This document shows, piece after piece, positions 7,995 to 16,845 of a DNA stretch of 64,000 bases; within the stretch, counting starts at the first letter, position 1; each line of letters starts with the position of its first letter. The notes beneath the pieces are model-generated. The model searched no databases and was not told where the DNA came from. It worked only from the letters and a program-made list of their open reading frames with translations. Both the position numbers and the translations under genes were made by a program. This stretch comes from Actinomycetaceae bacterium MB13-C1-2 (GTDB taxonomy: Bacteria > Actinomycetota > Actinomycetes > Actinomycetales > Actinomycetaceae). Where the stretch lies: contig CP141731.1 in NCBI GenBank assembly GCA_035621235.1, positions 2,108,001 to 2,172,000 of the forward strand, in the 5' to 3' direction.

Positions 7995-9946
7995 GAATCA
8001 GGCAAAAGCATGGAAAAGCCCCCGCTATCAACTCAAATATTCCGCCCGGAGATCCAGCCACAGCGTGGGATCGGCGCCGCGCCGAATATCGGCTCGTTAG
8101 CCCACTGAAACGGCACGACTACCGGATCGTTGTCGTTGGAACGGGGCTCGCCGGAGGCGCAGCGGCAGCAGCCCTCGGCGAACTCGGATATGACGTTCAA
8201 GCAATCACCTACCACGATGCGCCGCGGCGGGCGCACTCGGTCGCGGCTCAGGGCGGCATTAACGCAGCGCGCGAAGGTGCCTTGGATGCCGACTCTTTGA
8301 CCCGGTTCGTGAAAGACACCGTAAAGGGGGGTGACTTCAGAGCACGCGAGGCAGAGGTTTTCCGCCTGGGTCAAGAGTCCATGCGCGTCATTGACCACCT
8401 GAATGCACTCGGCACCCCGTTTGCTAGAGAATATGGCGGAACACTTGCGACACGGTCATTCGGTGGTGTCCAGGTTTCGCGGACGTTCTATTCGAGGGGC
8501 CAGACGGGACAGCAGCTTCAGATTGCGACCGCGGGGGCTCTGCTACGGCAGGTCAATCGCGGAACCGTGACGCTTCATCCCCGCACCGAACTCCTCGACC
8601 TGGTGGTCGAGGACGGGCGCGCACAAGGAGTGATTGTTCGGAACCTTGTGGATGGCACTGTCTCGGCTATACCAGCTCATGCGGTGGTACTGGCAACCGG
8701 CGGATACGGATCGGTCTTCTACTACTCGACCCTCGCCATTTCTTCCAATGCGACCGCGGCATGGCGCGCGCACAGACGAGGGGCATGGCTCGCCAACCCC
8801 TCGTTCGTGCAGTTTCACCCAACGGCATTGCCGGTGAGTTCACCGTGGCAGTCAAAGACGACGTTGATGAGCGAGTCGCTGCGCAACGACGGGCGCATCT
8901 GGGTCCCGAAGAAAGCGAATGACTCGCGGGACCCGTTGCAGATTCCTGAGTCCGAACGTGACTACTATCTGGAGCGCAAGTATCCTGCTTTCGGCAACCT
9001 GACTCCGAGGGATATCGCCTCAAGAGCCGGATCTGAGCGGATTCGCTCTGGCTACGGCGTCGGCCCGATGAAGAACTCCGTCTACTTGGACTTTTCGGCG
9101 GCCATGAAAACAAAAGGGAAACCCTACTTAGCGGAGCAGTACGGGAACCTCTTCCAGATGTATCAAAGTGCGACGGGCGAAGATCCGTATGCAGTTCCGA
9201 TGCGAATCGCCCCGGGTGCCCATTTCACCATGGGCGGCCTTTGGACCGACTACGACCTCATGAGCAACATTGAGGGACTGTTTGTGGGTGGCGAAGCCGG
9301 TTTCACCTACCACGGTGCTAACCGCCTCGGAGCGAACTCCCTATTATCCGCGGCGGTTGACGGTTGGTTTGTATTGCCTCTTTCGGTTCCCAACTACCTC
9401 GCCGGACTCAGCGACCAGTCTCTCCCAGATCGGCATCACCATGCATTTGTCGCGGCGACGAGGAATGTTGAGGACCGTGTACGAAAGCTTCTTTCGGTGG
9501 GTGGCAACGCTCCGCCTGAACAGTTCCATCGAGAACTTGGAGACATCCTGTACGCGGGAGTTGGAGTTGAACGGAACGAAGCCTCACTGCGGGAATCACT
9601 TGATTCTGTAATACGTCTTCAAGGAAGGTTTTGGCGGGAAGTGTCGGTTCCGGGCGGCAGACACCATGTCAATCAGACACTGGAGCGCGCGAGCCGTGTC
9701 GCGGACTTCCTTGAGCTTGCGGAACTAATGATTGTTGATGCCCTGCATCGCGAGGAATCATGCGGAGCACACTTCCGAAGTGAGTATCAAAGCGATGGGG
9801 AAGCTCTAAGGGACGACGAGCACTGGTCTTCGGTGAGCGTCTGGGAAAGCATGTCCGATTCATTACCGGAACGCGCGAGGTTTCTCGCCCGCCAGGAGCC
9901 GCTGGAATTCTCGGTAGTAGAGCCGGAGATAAGGAGCTACAGGTGA
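7991..9946 (+). CDS. sdhA: Succinate dehydrogenase/fumarate reductase flavoprotein subunit
   Basis: Catalytic FAD subunit, 651 aa from the GTG at 7991. The Rossmann motif GTGLAGG is at residues 50-56; the covalent-FAD histidine is His82 in AHSVAAQGGIN. Substrate-site blocks QFHPTALP, MSESLRNDGRIW and TYHGANRLGANSL are all present. The GTG lies in a GTGA overlap with the sdhC stop and follows the SD-like GGGGGTGAT; a longer in-frame reading from 7910 would overlap sdhC and has no family support. It forms an overlapping sdhCAB operon. Confidence 0.95.
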   Translation: MRIRQKHGKAPAINSNIPPGDPATAWDRRRAEYRLVSPLKRHDYRIVVVGTGLAGGAAAAALGELGYDVQAITYHDAPRRAHSVAAQGGINAAREGALDADSLTRFVKDTVKGGDFRAREAEVFRLGQESMRVIDHLNALGTPFAREYGGTLATRSFGGVQVSRTFYSRGQTGQQLQIATAGALLRQVNRGTVTLHPRTELLDLVVEDGRAQGVIVRNLVDGTVSAIPAHAVVLATGGYGSVFYYSTLAISSNATAAWRAHRRGAWLANPSFVQFHPTALPVSSPWQSKTTLMSESLRNDGRIWVPKKANDSRDPLQIPESERDYYLERKYPAFGNLTPRDIASRAGSERIRSGYGVGPMKNSVYLDFSAAMKTKGKPYLAEQYGNLFQMYQSATGEDPYAVPMRIAPGAHFTMGGLWTDYDLMSNIEGLFVGGEAGFTYHGANRLGANSLLSAAVDGWFVLPLSVPNYLAGLSDQSLPDRHHHAFVAATRNVEDRVRKLLSVGGNAPPEQFHRELGDILYAGVGVERNEASLRESLDSVIRLQGRFWREVSVPGGRHHVNQTLERASRVADFLELAELMIVDALHREESCGAHFRSEYQSDGEALRDDEHWSSVSVWESMSDSLPERARFLARQEPLEFSVVEPEIRSYR

Positions 9947-10698
9947 GACTCCGAATCCAAGTTTGGCGCCAATCCCCTATCGATAATGGTCATTGGGAGA
10001 CGCATGACTTGAATGACCTTTCTCCTGGAATGAGCATTCTGGAAGTGCTCGACAGGCTCAATGAATTGTTGGTGGCACAGGGTGACGAGGCGATTGCGTT
10101 CGACTCGGATTGCCGTGAGGGAATTTGCGGGGCGTGCGGCATTACTGTTGACGGCCAAGCGCATGGTGCAACGGCGAATGAGCCGAGCTGCCATCAGCGT
10201 CTCTGGTCGTATCAGGACGGACAAACGGTTCGGCTCGAACCGTTGCGAGCCGGGCCTTTCCCCGTGCTAAGGGATCTGATGGTCGATCGTCAGGCACTTG
10301 ACGTGATGATCATGGCCGGTGGGTTTGTATCTGTGAACGCAGGAGCGGCACCTGAGTCAAATGATCTGCCGGTTGGACACGATACCGTTGAAGACGCGCT
10401 CGACTTCGCGGCTTGTATCGGCTGTGGTGCGTGCGTGGCAGCTTGCCCGAATGGTTCAGCGAACCTCTTTCTCGGAGCGAAGCTGAGGCATCTTTCCGAA
10501 CTACCACTGCCCTCTCTTGAACGCGATCGTCGGGCCAAGGAAATGGTTGCCACTGCGGATCGGGTGTTCGGACCCTGCTCAAACTATGGCGAGTGCGCGA
10601 TTGCCTGCCCGGCGGGAATTCCGCTCGCGGCCGTTTCACAGGTCAACAGGGAAAGACTACGCGCGGCTTTCCGCTCACTGCGCAAGGTGAGGAAGTAG
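9943..10698 (+). CDS. sdhB: Succinate dehydrogenase/fumarate reductase iron-sulfur subunit
   Basis: Electron-transfer subunit, 251 aa, GTG start inside a GTGA overlap with sdhA. Plant-type [2Fe-2S] ligands are Cys57, Cys62, Cys65 and Cys83 (CREGICGACG and PSC). The C-terminal ferredoxin domain shows CIGCGACVAACPNG (Cys158/161/164/168) and CSNYGECAIACP (Cys212/218/222), giving the remaining [3Fe-4S] and [4Fe-4S] centres. Last gene of the operon; the accessory island starts beyond it. Confidence 0.95.
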   Translation: MRLRIQVWRQSPIDNGHWETHDLNDLSPGMSILEVLDRLNELLVAQGDEAIAFDSDCREGICGACGITVDGQAHGATANEPSCHQRLWSYQDGQTVRLEPLRAGPFPVLRDLMVDRQALDVMIMAGGFVSVNAGAAPESNDLPVGHDTVEDALDFAACIGCGACVAACPNGSANLFLGAKLRHLSELPLPSLERDRRAKEMVATADRVFGPCSNYGECAIACPAGIPLAAVSQVNRERLRAAFRSLRKVRK

Positions 10699-11149
10699 CG
10701 GCCATAAGCCACAAATGGCGAAATACGTGGGCATTCGTGGCGGGTTCATGACGGCTCGGGGCTGACCGTCATCAGGTAACTGGTGTCGCTCAATGGTCGA
10801 AGCTGAAGCTTGGCGACATCAGGATGGAGACGTCTCTTTTGTGTCGCCATGTCTTATGAAAAGGGCGATTGAGTGTGTCTGGAGTGGGGTTTGAATTGTT
10901 GCCCAACCGCCTTGCAAGCATGCGGTGCATGACGTATTTTGGCCGAAGTAGCTCGGCACCCAAAATCAAGGAATCGGACGATTCACTGGGTCTGGTTACA
11001 TACGGTAGTTTCTGACCATTTGCGGTTGATTTCGATGACAATTCGATGACCACGAGTCAGAACTTACAAAGCCAGATCGCCGGTTGATCCCAGACGATTC
11101 CCTACTAGGCGACGTTCGTGCCGACCGTCTATTGGGTAGTGATCCACAT
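10699..11149. other. Intergenic stretch at the left edge of the accessory island
   Basis: About 450 nt between sdhB and the convergent abiE pair. No frame carries a recognisable protein and no tRNA is seen. I looked for a copy of the tRNA-Pro 3' end, which would mark an att site for the island, and found none. The composition looks less coding-like than its surroundings; it probably holds the sdhB terminator, but no strong T-tailed hairpin stands out. Confidence 0.5.
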
Positions 11150-12049
11150 TCAGGTCCAGGTCTGTAAGCGAGGGTTCCATTCTCCTGTGGCTGTGGTGGA
11201 CAGTGTTGGATCGGAGAAGTTGGCGACGGCGGCGAGTACATCGGCGAAGTCTTCGGGCAGTTCGTCTTCGCGGGAAGATCGGATGCGCCATGCCTGGTAC
11301 TTCCGTTGTGACCGTTCCTTCATCGGCGTGAGCGCTGGTAGGAGTGGTGTCAGCGGCACTTTACGGTACTCAGCGACCGCATCCAGCGATGCGCGGAGCG
11401 TGTCTGCTTGGACTGCGTGGAGTTGCGTGAGCGTGTAGACATCGGCGAAATCGCGCCAGCGGGTATTGGAGAGACCGCGGTCGATGGCGGTGATAATCTT
11501 TCCTGCCAGAACCATGCTCAACGGGTAGCCCAGCAACTTTACTGGTGGGAGTCCAAGGTTCATGACGCGCGGCAGGTCAATGAGTTGGGGTGCTGGCCAG
11601 ATGGGATCACCGAAGTTGATGTCCATTCCGATTGTCAGTCTGGCAGTGCCGAGCATCGCTACTAGTTTGACTCGAACACCGGCGTACTCGTCGTCGTCAC
11701 GTATCGTTGTTGCGGTAACACTTTCGGGATCGAAGACGAGCCCGTCATCAACGTGCAGTGCTGCAATGTCGCGTACTCGTTCGGCAACCTCGTCGGGGTT
11801 GCCGTCCAGTCGCGTCGCTTGCAAGTCAATGTCTTTTGTTGGTCGGCGCGCGGCGAAAGCAGCCAGGAGCACACCGCCCTTGAGAACGAAGTCCTCGCGG
11901 TACTCTGACAGCGCGATGCGTGTCAGCAATCCTTCCAGGGCGTACAGCGTCATGAGCTGTTGCACATCTGCGCCGGTCTGCCGGGCAACTTTCCGAATCG
12001 CGATGATCGCGTCACCTGACGGACTGCCGTGCTGCGGGCTCGGAGTCAT
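11150..12049 (-). CDS. abiEii: AbiEii/AbiGii-family nucleotidyltransferase toxin
   Basis: Toxin half of a type IV-style AbiE pair; related MenT enzymes of Mycobacterium tuberculosis modify tRNA acceptor ends. 299 aa. The nucleotidyltransferase motif is intact: FVLKGG at residues 54-59 and Asp73-x-Asp75 in RPTKDIDLQ. Downstream lie MDINFGDP, LAGKIITAIDRG and RWRDFADVY, the usual second part of the domain. It starts four bases inside the end of the antitoxin gene. The catalytic residues argue for an active toxin. Phage defence or plasmid/island stabilisation is family knowledge, not shown here. Confidence 0.92.
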   Translation of the reverse strand: MTPSPQHGSPSGDAIIAIRKVARQTGADVQQLMTLYALEGLLTRIALSEYREDFVLKGGVLLAAFAARRPTKDIDLQATRLDGNPDEVAERVRDIAALHVDDGLVFDPESVTATTIRDDDEYAGVRVKLVAMLGTARLTIGMDINFGDPIWPAPQLIDLPRVMNLGLPPVKLLGYPLSMVLAGKIITAIDRGLSNTRWRDFADVYTLTQLHAVQADTLRASLDAVAEYRKVPLTPLLPALTPMKERSQRKYQAWRIRSSREDELPEDFADVLAAVANFSDPTLSTTATGEWNPRLQTWT

Positions 12050-12627
12050 AGGAGAACCTCCAATGCTTGTTGTATCGAAGGGCGCGCCTTTGGGAACTGC
12101 TCGGCCATCGTCAAAAGGGCTCCGGGACTATTCTCTCGTCCACGCAACCACTGCCTAAACGCACCATAGGCCAGATCGGTTCCCCAGCTATGACGTAGAC
12201 GGAACAGGTCAATGAGAGTCCGCTCAGCGGAGTACAAGCCGATCCGCGAACCACCCGGCAGATCATACTCGCCCCGACCGATATTGAAGGTATCAACATC
12301 GAAACGATGCCACGCGACAGGTGCGTTACAAACAGTAACCGGTTGTGTGCCACGCGGGATCGCAACGTCACTGCGAACAGGAATCTCGTCAGTCAACTCA
12401 TGCAAAGACAATGCGGTAAGCAAGCACAATGTCGCATCGGGATTCTTGGTGGCAATCGCAACCCACGCAGCGGTTGTGTCATCTGCTAACCCAGAGCGCA
12501 GGAACAAGCCCGGAGCGATACGCTCGAACTCGCCCGAGTCAATCAATCGGTCAAGCCCATACCGCGTAAGCCCGTATGCGGCAAAGTCCTTATAACTCAA
12601 CAGATCGGGCAATGTCATAGTTCCCAT
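12046..12627 (-). CDS. abiEi: AbiEi-family antitoxin/transcriptional repressor
   Basis: Antitoxin of the pair, about 193 aa from the ATG at 12627, chosen because GGAGG lies five to six bases upstream; an ATG at 12639 in the same frame contains that SD. The N-terminal ~50 residues (SYKDFAAYGLTRYGLDRL) fit a winged helix; SERTLIDLFRLRH-type segment (AERTLIDLFRLRH) in the C-terminal half is typical of the family. AbiEi proteins repress their own promoter by binding inverted repeats, and a candidate is seen at 12656-12681. Overlaps the toxin by four bases. Confidence 0.9.
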   Translation of the reverse strand: MGTMTLPDLLSYKDFAAYGLTRYGLDRLIDSGEFERIAPGLFLRSGLADDTTAAWVAIATKNPDATLCLLTALSLHELTDEIPVRSDVAIPRGTQPVTVCNAPVAWHRFDVDTFNIGRGEYDLPGGSRIGLYSAERTLIDLFRLRHSWGTDLAYGAFRQWLRGRENSPGALLTMAEQFPKARPSIQQALEVLL

Positions 12628-12655
12628 CGCCACCTCCATATCAACAGAATCCGCT

Positions 12656-12681
12656 ACACATCAAGCATATCTGTAATGTGT
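12656..12681. promoter_or_regulatory. Candidate AbiEi operator
   Basis: ACACAT (12656-12661) and ATGTGT (12676-12681) form an inverted repeat with 14 bases between, about 30 bases before the antitoxin start. The location fits autoregulation by the antitoxin as shown for characterised AbiE systems. The arms are short, so this is only a candidate. Confidence 0.35.
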
Positions 12682-12689
12682 TCTGTTGG

Positions 12690-12880
12690 CTAGCAACCTG
12701 CCTTGCTGACTGCGGTGGTGGACGTGTTGAACACAATCCTGCGGTCGCCGCAGGATTGGTAATCCCGTCTCGGAGCGTGAACTCTGGAGTTTCATGCCAA
12801 GTAGCGACGAGTTCGAGGCGCTCGGGTAGTTTTCCGATCAGAGTGTCTTGGGTGCCAAACTGAAGCGGTGCATTTCACAT
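12690..12880 (-). pseudogene. Possible coding remnant, unidentified
   Basis: Between abiEi and the DUF402 gene one minus-strand frame stays open and reads protein-like (IGKLPERLELVATWHETPE, then TLRDGITNPA) with no proper start or family I know. It also contains an 11-bp perfect inverted repeat, CAATCCTGCGG/CCGCAGGATTG, at 12734-12758 with a three-base loop. It may be the tail of a lost gene or a mobile-element scar. Weakly supported. Confidence 0.25.
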
Positions 12881-12899
12881 CCAAAAGAAAACGTAGAAA

Positions 12900-13541
12900 C
12901 TAGCGCTCAACTTTCATAGAGATCTGAGCCAAATCCGTAGGCAACAACACCTCCCCTAACATGCGTGCAGTGGCGAACTCAGGAGGGAAATGAACCATTG
13001 GCTCGTCAAAAGGACAATCAGCTCTAGAGGCGCTGGCTGCTATGTCCTCGGCAACACCGTATATTCTCTCAGCTTCCGATACTCCCCAGTACCTCTCTGT
13101 CCCCGTTTTCTCCCGAAATGATTCTTCGTCCTTAAAAGCAACCTGGCGATCTATATCGATCAAAACATCGAGCTCGTAGTCTGTGACGACTATGGCCCCA
13201 TCAACAAAAGAATGTTCCTCTAGATTTACGTACCATCCTGAGAAATTGGCATCACCATCATAAGTAGACCACACAGAATACTGCTCATTGAAGGGGAAGA
13301 ACACTAATGCGTTCCCCATCCTCCATTCTCCTTCCACCATTGCATATCCGCCTGCGGGCCGATTTGAAGGCGGAATATCTCTTAGGTGAAGCTGATTTGG
13401 AATGTGTACACGAAGCATCTCACTGCCAAGGCTAACGGCCACAAGAACGCCTGCTGGTTCACTTCGCACAATTCTCATTGGAGCAACCTGACTGAGGTGT
13501 CCGCCGATATAAAGGTGCCAATTCAGAACCGACTTTGCCAT
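12900..13541 (-). CDS. DUF402-domain protein (FomD/nucleoside-phosphate hydrolase-like)
   Basis: 213 aa, no signal peptide. The C-terminal half carries the DUF402 signature: SGWYVNLEE (101-109), TDYELDVLIDID (120-131) and FKDEESF (136-142), whose acidic residues match the metal-binding set of FomD-like nucleotidyl hydrolases. The first ~70 residues (YIGGHLSQVAPMRIV...) are also family-like. Characterised relatives hydrolyse nucleoside di/triphosphates or CMP-phosphonates. It is unusual in lying between a toxin-antitoxin pair and an AlbA_2 gene. Its substrate here is unknown. Confidence 0.75.
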   Translation of the reverse strand: MAKSVLNWHLYIGGHLSQVAPMRIVRSEPAGVLVAVSLGSEMLRVHIPNQLHLRDIPPSNRPAGGYAMVEGEWRMGNALVFFPFNEQYSVWSTYDGDANFSGWYVNLEEHSFVDGAIVVTDYELDVLIDIDRQVAFKDEESFREKTGTERYWGVSEAERIYGVAEDIAASASRADCPFDEPMVHFPPEFATARMLGEVLLPTDLAQISMKVER

Positions 13542-13668
13542 AATCTCGTGTGGCCGTTGTGTGAGTGGCAGATTTAATCCTCTCTTCTAGTTTGCTATTG
13601 AAGCAACTGCACGCAACACGGTCAACCTAACGCGTCTGTGCGTTCCACGAAAAGCAGGAATAGAAACG

Positions 13669-13696
13669 TTGGTATCACGCGCTGCCCACATAAAAT
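13669..13696 (+). promoter_or_regulatory. Promoter of the AlbA_2 gene, probably leaderless
   Basis: TTGGTA (13669-13674) and TAAAAT (13691-13696) are separated by 16 bases. The -10 ends six bases before the ATG at 13703, so transcription would begin at or next to the start codon. No Shine-Dalgarno is present, which agrees with a leaderless mRNA, common in actinobacteria. Confidence 0.5.
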
Positions 13697-13702
13697 AGTC
13701 TT

Positions 13703-15226
13703 ATGATCTCCGTCGATGGCCGCACTGACCTAGAAAAGCTCCGAGAACTCCTCCTCTCCCCGGAAGAAACCCATCTAGAGTTCAAATCAAAGCTCAACTT
13801 GAAGGAGAAGAAAGGAAGCCTGGACTTTGTCAAGGATGCAGTGTCGATGGCAAACCGGCATCCTGGCGGCTACATTCTCATCGGAGTGAACGATGACTCC
13901 ACACCCTCTCTCCCCATCGGCTCTATCAAGGACCGGAGCGTATTCGATAGTGCGCGCCTCGGCGATCTCATCCGCAAATACATCGAAGGCGAAATCCATA
14001 TCGTCTCCCAGTTCCACGAGATAGACGAGCAAGAGATCGTTCTCATCTACGCGAGGGCCGGTGGAGATGGGTTGCCGATACCTATGTCCACCGTGGGCCA
14101 GTATGACGATCCGAAGAAGGGCTCCACGGTAGTCTTCCGCAAGGGTGACATTCTCATTCGAGAAGGAGCTGCCAACGTTCCGTTCAGGCACGCTCATTGG
14201 GCTGAACTTCTCAAAGTCCGTGATGAACGAATACGCGCAGAATCTACCCAACAGACGAACGACCTCATCGCAGAACTGGCGAAAACCCTCCGTGCGGCAG
14301 GAACCTTAGGTGTTGGGTTAACACCTCTGGCAATGGGTATGGCAGAAGAGGCGTTCTATGAATCACTCACTACCCATCTCGACCGCAGGAATACAGCCGC
14401 TGTCAAGCAATTCTTAGCCAAAACCTGGGCGATCATGGGCAGCGAAAGCTACCGGGAGGAAGTGCTCAACAAGATCACGATCATCGCAGTATCCGCCTTG
14501 TCTTGCGACGACCTTGCGCTTTTCAAACTGACGACAGACAAGCTTTTTGATCTGTACTCCACTTACGCGCGGCATGATCCTCAACTTGGTCTGGACATAG
14601 TGAACCGCATCTACATCGTGGGTAGCCTCGCCGTTCGCATGAAAACGTGGGAAGTCATTCCCCAGATGACAATTCGGCCGTTCTCTGAGTACGACGACGG
14701 CTACGCCTACACTTCATGGATCCGACACGGCCAAGTGGAAGCCACTCGCGCAAAGCTCTTTCCCGGCGAGGTAAAGGGACTTATGATCTCCATCGCTCGC
14801 GACCTGATGAACAAGCACGAGCATTTTAGACCAGACATTCCCAATGAAGCCCTGCCCAAAGACGAGAATGTAACAAATCACGACCTGATGCTCGACTCCT
14901 TGTGCCAGTTCGACATCCTCTATTGCCTCACTGTCACAGCCAATCCCAATGAACATGAGAGTGGCTTTGGCTTCGCCGCATATCCGGCATCCGCTGCGTT
15001 CAACCAAACCAGAGTGGATCCTGCATTTGTTCTCGTTGTGCGTGACCCGCGAGCACGCAAACAACTCTTCCCACGAAACAACGATGCCCAGATCGCACGA
15101 GCGATAAAGGACGTGTTCGCCATGGCACAAAAGGAATCGAGCTTCTCGGCAAATCATTGGTGGCATCTGCCTGACGCAGTTCAACAGTTCGTTGACGCGC
15201 ACAAAGACTCACGGCCCGACAAGTGA
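13703..15226 (+). CDS. AlbA_2 (Schlafen-type) domain protein with unknown C-terminal half
   Basis: 507 aa, soluble. Residues about 10-135 form an AlbA_2 domain: ETHLEFKSKLN near the start, DAVSMANRHPGGYILIGVNDD in the middle, and FRKGDILIREGAANVPFRH at its end. A helical linker (about 170-205) follows. The remaining ~300 residues are mostly helical with no motif I recognise. AlbA_2 proteins occur as regulators and as phage-defence components, often fused to effectors. It starts from its own promoter, divergent from the DUF402 gene by 160 nt. Function not assigned. Confidence 0.72.
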   Translation: MISVDGRTDLEKLRELLLSPEETHLEFKSKLNLKEKKGSLDFVKDAVSMANRHPGGYILIGVNDDSTPSLPIGSIKDRSVFDSARLGDLIRKYIEGEIHIVSQFHEIDEQEIVLIYARAGGDGLPIPMSTVGQYDDPKKGSTVVFRKGDILIREGAANVPFRHAHWAELLKVRDERIRAESTQQTNDLIAELAKTLRAAGTLGVGLTPLAMGMAEEAFYESLTTHLDRRNTAAVKQFLAKTWAIMGSESYREEVLNKITIIAVSALSCDDLALFKLTTDKLFDLYSTYARHDPQLGLDIVNRIYIVGSLAVRMKTWEVIPQMTIRPFSEYDDGYAYTSWIRHGQVEATRAKLFPGEVKGLMISIARDLMNKHEHFRPDIPNEALPKDENVTNHDLMLDSLCQFDILYCLTVTANPNEHESGFGFAAYPASAAFNQTRVDPAFVLVVRDPRARKQLFPRNNDAQIARAIKDVFAMAQKESSFSANHWWHLPDAVQQFVDAHKDSRPDK

Positions 15227-15229
15227 CAG

Positions 15230-15468
15230 AAAGATCGTCCTCGTAAACTGAACGCGAAAAGGGCAATAGCACCACGCAGTTCCGAACGCTTCAGAGAGTC
15301 TTGCCCACTGCCAGCAAGAAGTTCATCCACGCCCGCGCCCGCGAGGACAGCGACTCCTAGTGCAACGAATAGCCCCACGCGGGCTTTGGCTGCACCGTGG
15401 GTATTCCCGGTCGCTGCTGATTGCCCACACGATGGCGCAGATGATTATGGAGAGGACTGCGCTGATTC
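15230..15468 (-). pseudogene. Remnant of a membrane-protein gene, frame-broken
   Basis: Immediately beyond the truncated IS3 orfA, minus-strand reading gives a hydrophobic stretch (AVLSIIICAIVWAIS) and then, in another frame, RVGLFVALGVAVLAGAG. This suggests a fragment of a small membrane protein disrupted by a frameshift and cut by the insertion. The 3' part runs into the end of the AlbA_2 gene on the other strand. No family identified. Confidence 0.3.
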
Positions 15469-15648
15469 TGAAGCAGTAACCCCTTCCTGCTCACCGGACT
15501 CAATCCGAGCTTTACGCATCCATTTATCCAAAGTCCCAACATGAATCCCGAAATCCTCAGCGATCTGGACCAGCGTCACATCCGGCTCACGATTCTGAGC
15601 GACCCGAACCACATCCAAACGGAACTCCTCAGAGTACTTATTAGGCAC
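15445..15648 (-). pseudogene. IS3-family transposase OrfA, truncated
   Basis: 67 codons from a GTG at 15648, which has AAGGA seven bases upstream. It reads PNKYSEEFRLDVV and VTLVQIAEDFGIHVGTLDKW, the HTH_Tnp_1 helix-turn-helix of IS3 OrfA. Family homology stops right after VTASESA, where a leucine-zipper segment should follow; then three unrelated residues and a stop. OrfB is absent. It is a 5' fragment of an insertion sequence. Confidence 0.8.
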
Positions 15649-15677
15649 AACAACATCCTTCCAGGCCAGCAACCAAA

Positions 15678-16286
15678 CTAGCCACAACAGATGTCACCTA
15701 TCCCTTCAGCAGACCCGGTTAGGTCTTCTCGGTTGTTGCGGTGTACATGGATGAGGCAGCGCTGCACTCTGGTCTGGTCGCCCCAGAGGGTTTTGATGGC
15801 TTTGAGGGTGCCGCTGGCCCCGTCAACAGTGACGACTCGTGGGGGCGCCAACCCACTGATCAACGCCTGGTAGGCGGCGGAGGTTTCACTTGTGGCCCAC
15901 TGCCAAGCAACGACCTGTCTCGCCTGGTTGCAGGCGATTAGGAGGGTCCACCGGTAGGCGATTTGGGTGCCGTCAAGGAAGAGTTGATCATAAATCTCCC
16001 CAGTGGCAGGCGGCTTAGGAACGGGGACGGTCCAGCACCACGCCAACTCCCGGCGAAGCGTCCGGCCCGACTTGGTCCCGTCCATTTCGGCCTGGCTCGT
16101 CTTGCCGCTTATGTAGGAGTGGAACAGATTCCATTGGGCTTCTTCGGTGATGTCGGGGCGCCTCTTGGTAGTGGTCGCTCCGCATTTGGTGCATCGCCAA
16201 CGCGCTCGCCCGTTCCGGGTGCCGTTACGTTTCAGGCCCGGTTGCCCGCAGGCTTCGCATTTACGCGTTGTTGCTGGTCTTCCCAT
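15678..16286 (-). pseudogene. IS1249-type (IS256 group) transposase, C-terminal half lost
   Basis: 202 codons remain of a protein usually near 380-400 aa. The N-terminal zinc ribbon is clear: CEACG and later WRCTKCG. Two DDE-type acidic blocks follow, LFLDGTQI and VTVDGASG, then VQRCLIHVHRNN. After that the sequence leaves the family and stops within about 15 residues, at the junction with the IS3 fragment near 15710. It cannot be an active transposase. Confidence 0.82.
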
Positions 16287-16420
16287 GTTTGGAGAGAACC
16301 AACACCACGCTTAGCACACAAATGCGTCAATACCGGGATTTCCAGGACTTTACTGATTCGTAAGCTAGAAAAGCTTAGCGATCCCTACTTTCCCGCACCA
16401 TCACGCGAGAAACCCCCTAG
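16287..16420 (-). mobile_element. Outer end of the IS1249-like element
   Basis: Non-coding DNA upstream of the transposase start. It contains the run GGTGCGGGAAAGTAGGGATC on the minus strand near 16380-16400, which resembles IS256/IS1249 terminal-repeat sequence. The element boundary probably lies near 16415, where the IS481 fragment begins. The opposite end is missing, so the inverted repeat cannot be paired. Confidence 0.45.
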
Positions 16421-16425
16421 TTTAG

Positions 16426-16842
16426 ACACCACATCTGGCCGGTTCCCCCAAAGCCCGCCCACCAGCTGAAACCATCGAGGAACTCAATGAACTTCTCCAA
16501 CAGTTCCAAACCATCTACAACACCATGCGCCCCCACCGCTCCATCGGCCGACGCACCCCAGCTGTTGTTTACCAAGAACTCCCCAAAGCCGAACCAACCA
16601 TCAGCGAAAACGGGAAAACCTGGCGAACCCGACACGACAAAGTAGGTGCCAGCGGAGTAATCACCTACCGGTACGCCGGAGAACTCAAACACCTAGGCAT
16701 AGGCCGCGAACACAAAAGCAAACAAGTCCGCATCCTCGCCAGCGGACCAGAAACCATCATCATCGACCGCACCAGCGGGGAAATCCTCGCTGAACACACC
16801 ATCAACCCCGACAAGAACTACCAACGAAAAACCCGCGGATAA
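16426..16842 (+). pseudogene. IS481-family transposase, C-terminal fragment
   Basis: An open frame after the stop TAG at 16423 reads as the tail of an IS481 integrase-core transposase: GSPKARPPAETIEEL, LLQQFQTIYNTMRPHRSIG and RTPAVVYQ, then GVITYRYAGELKHLGIG and the C-terminal beta-rich tail ending KNYQRKTRG. The DDE core and N-terminal HTH are gone. An ATG at 16525 is internal and not a real start. Length is about a third of the family norm. Confidence 0.82.
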
Positions 16843-16845
16843 ACG

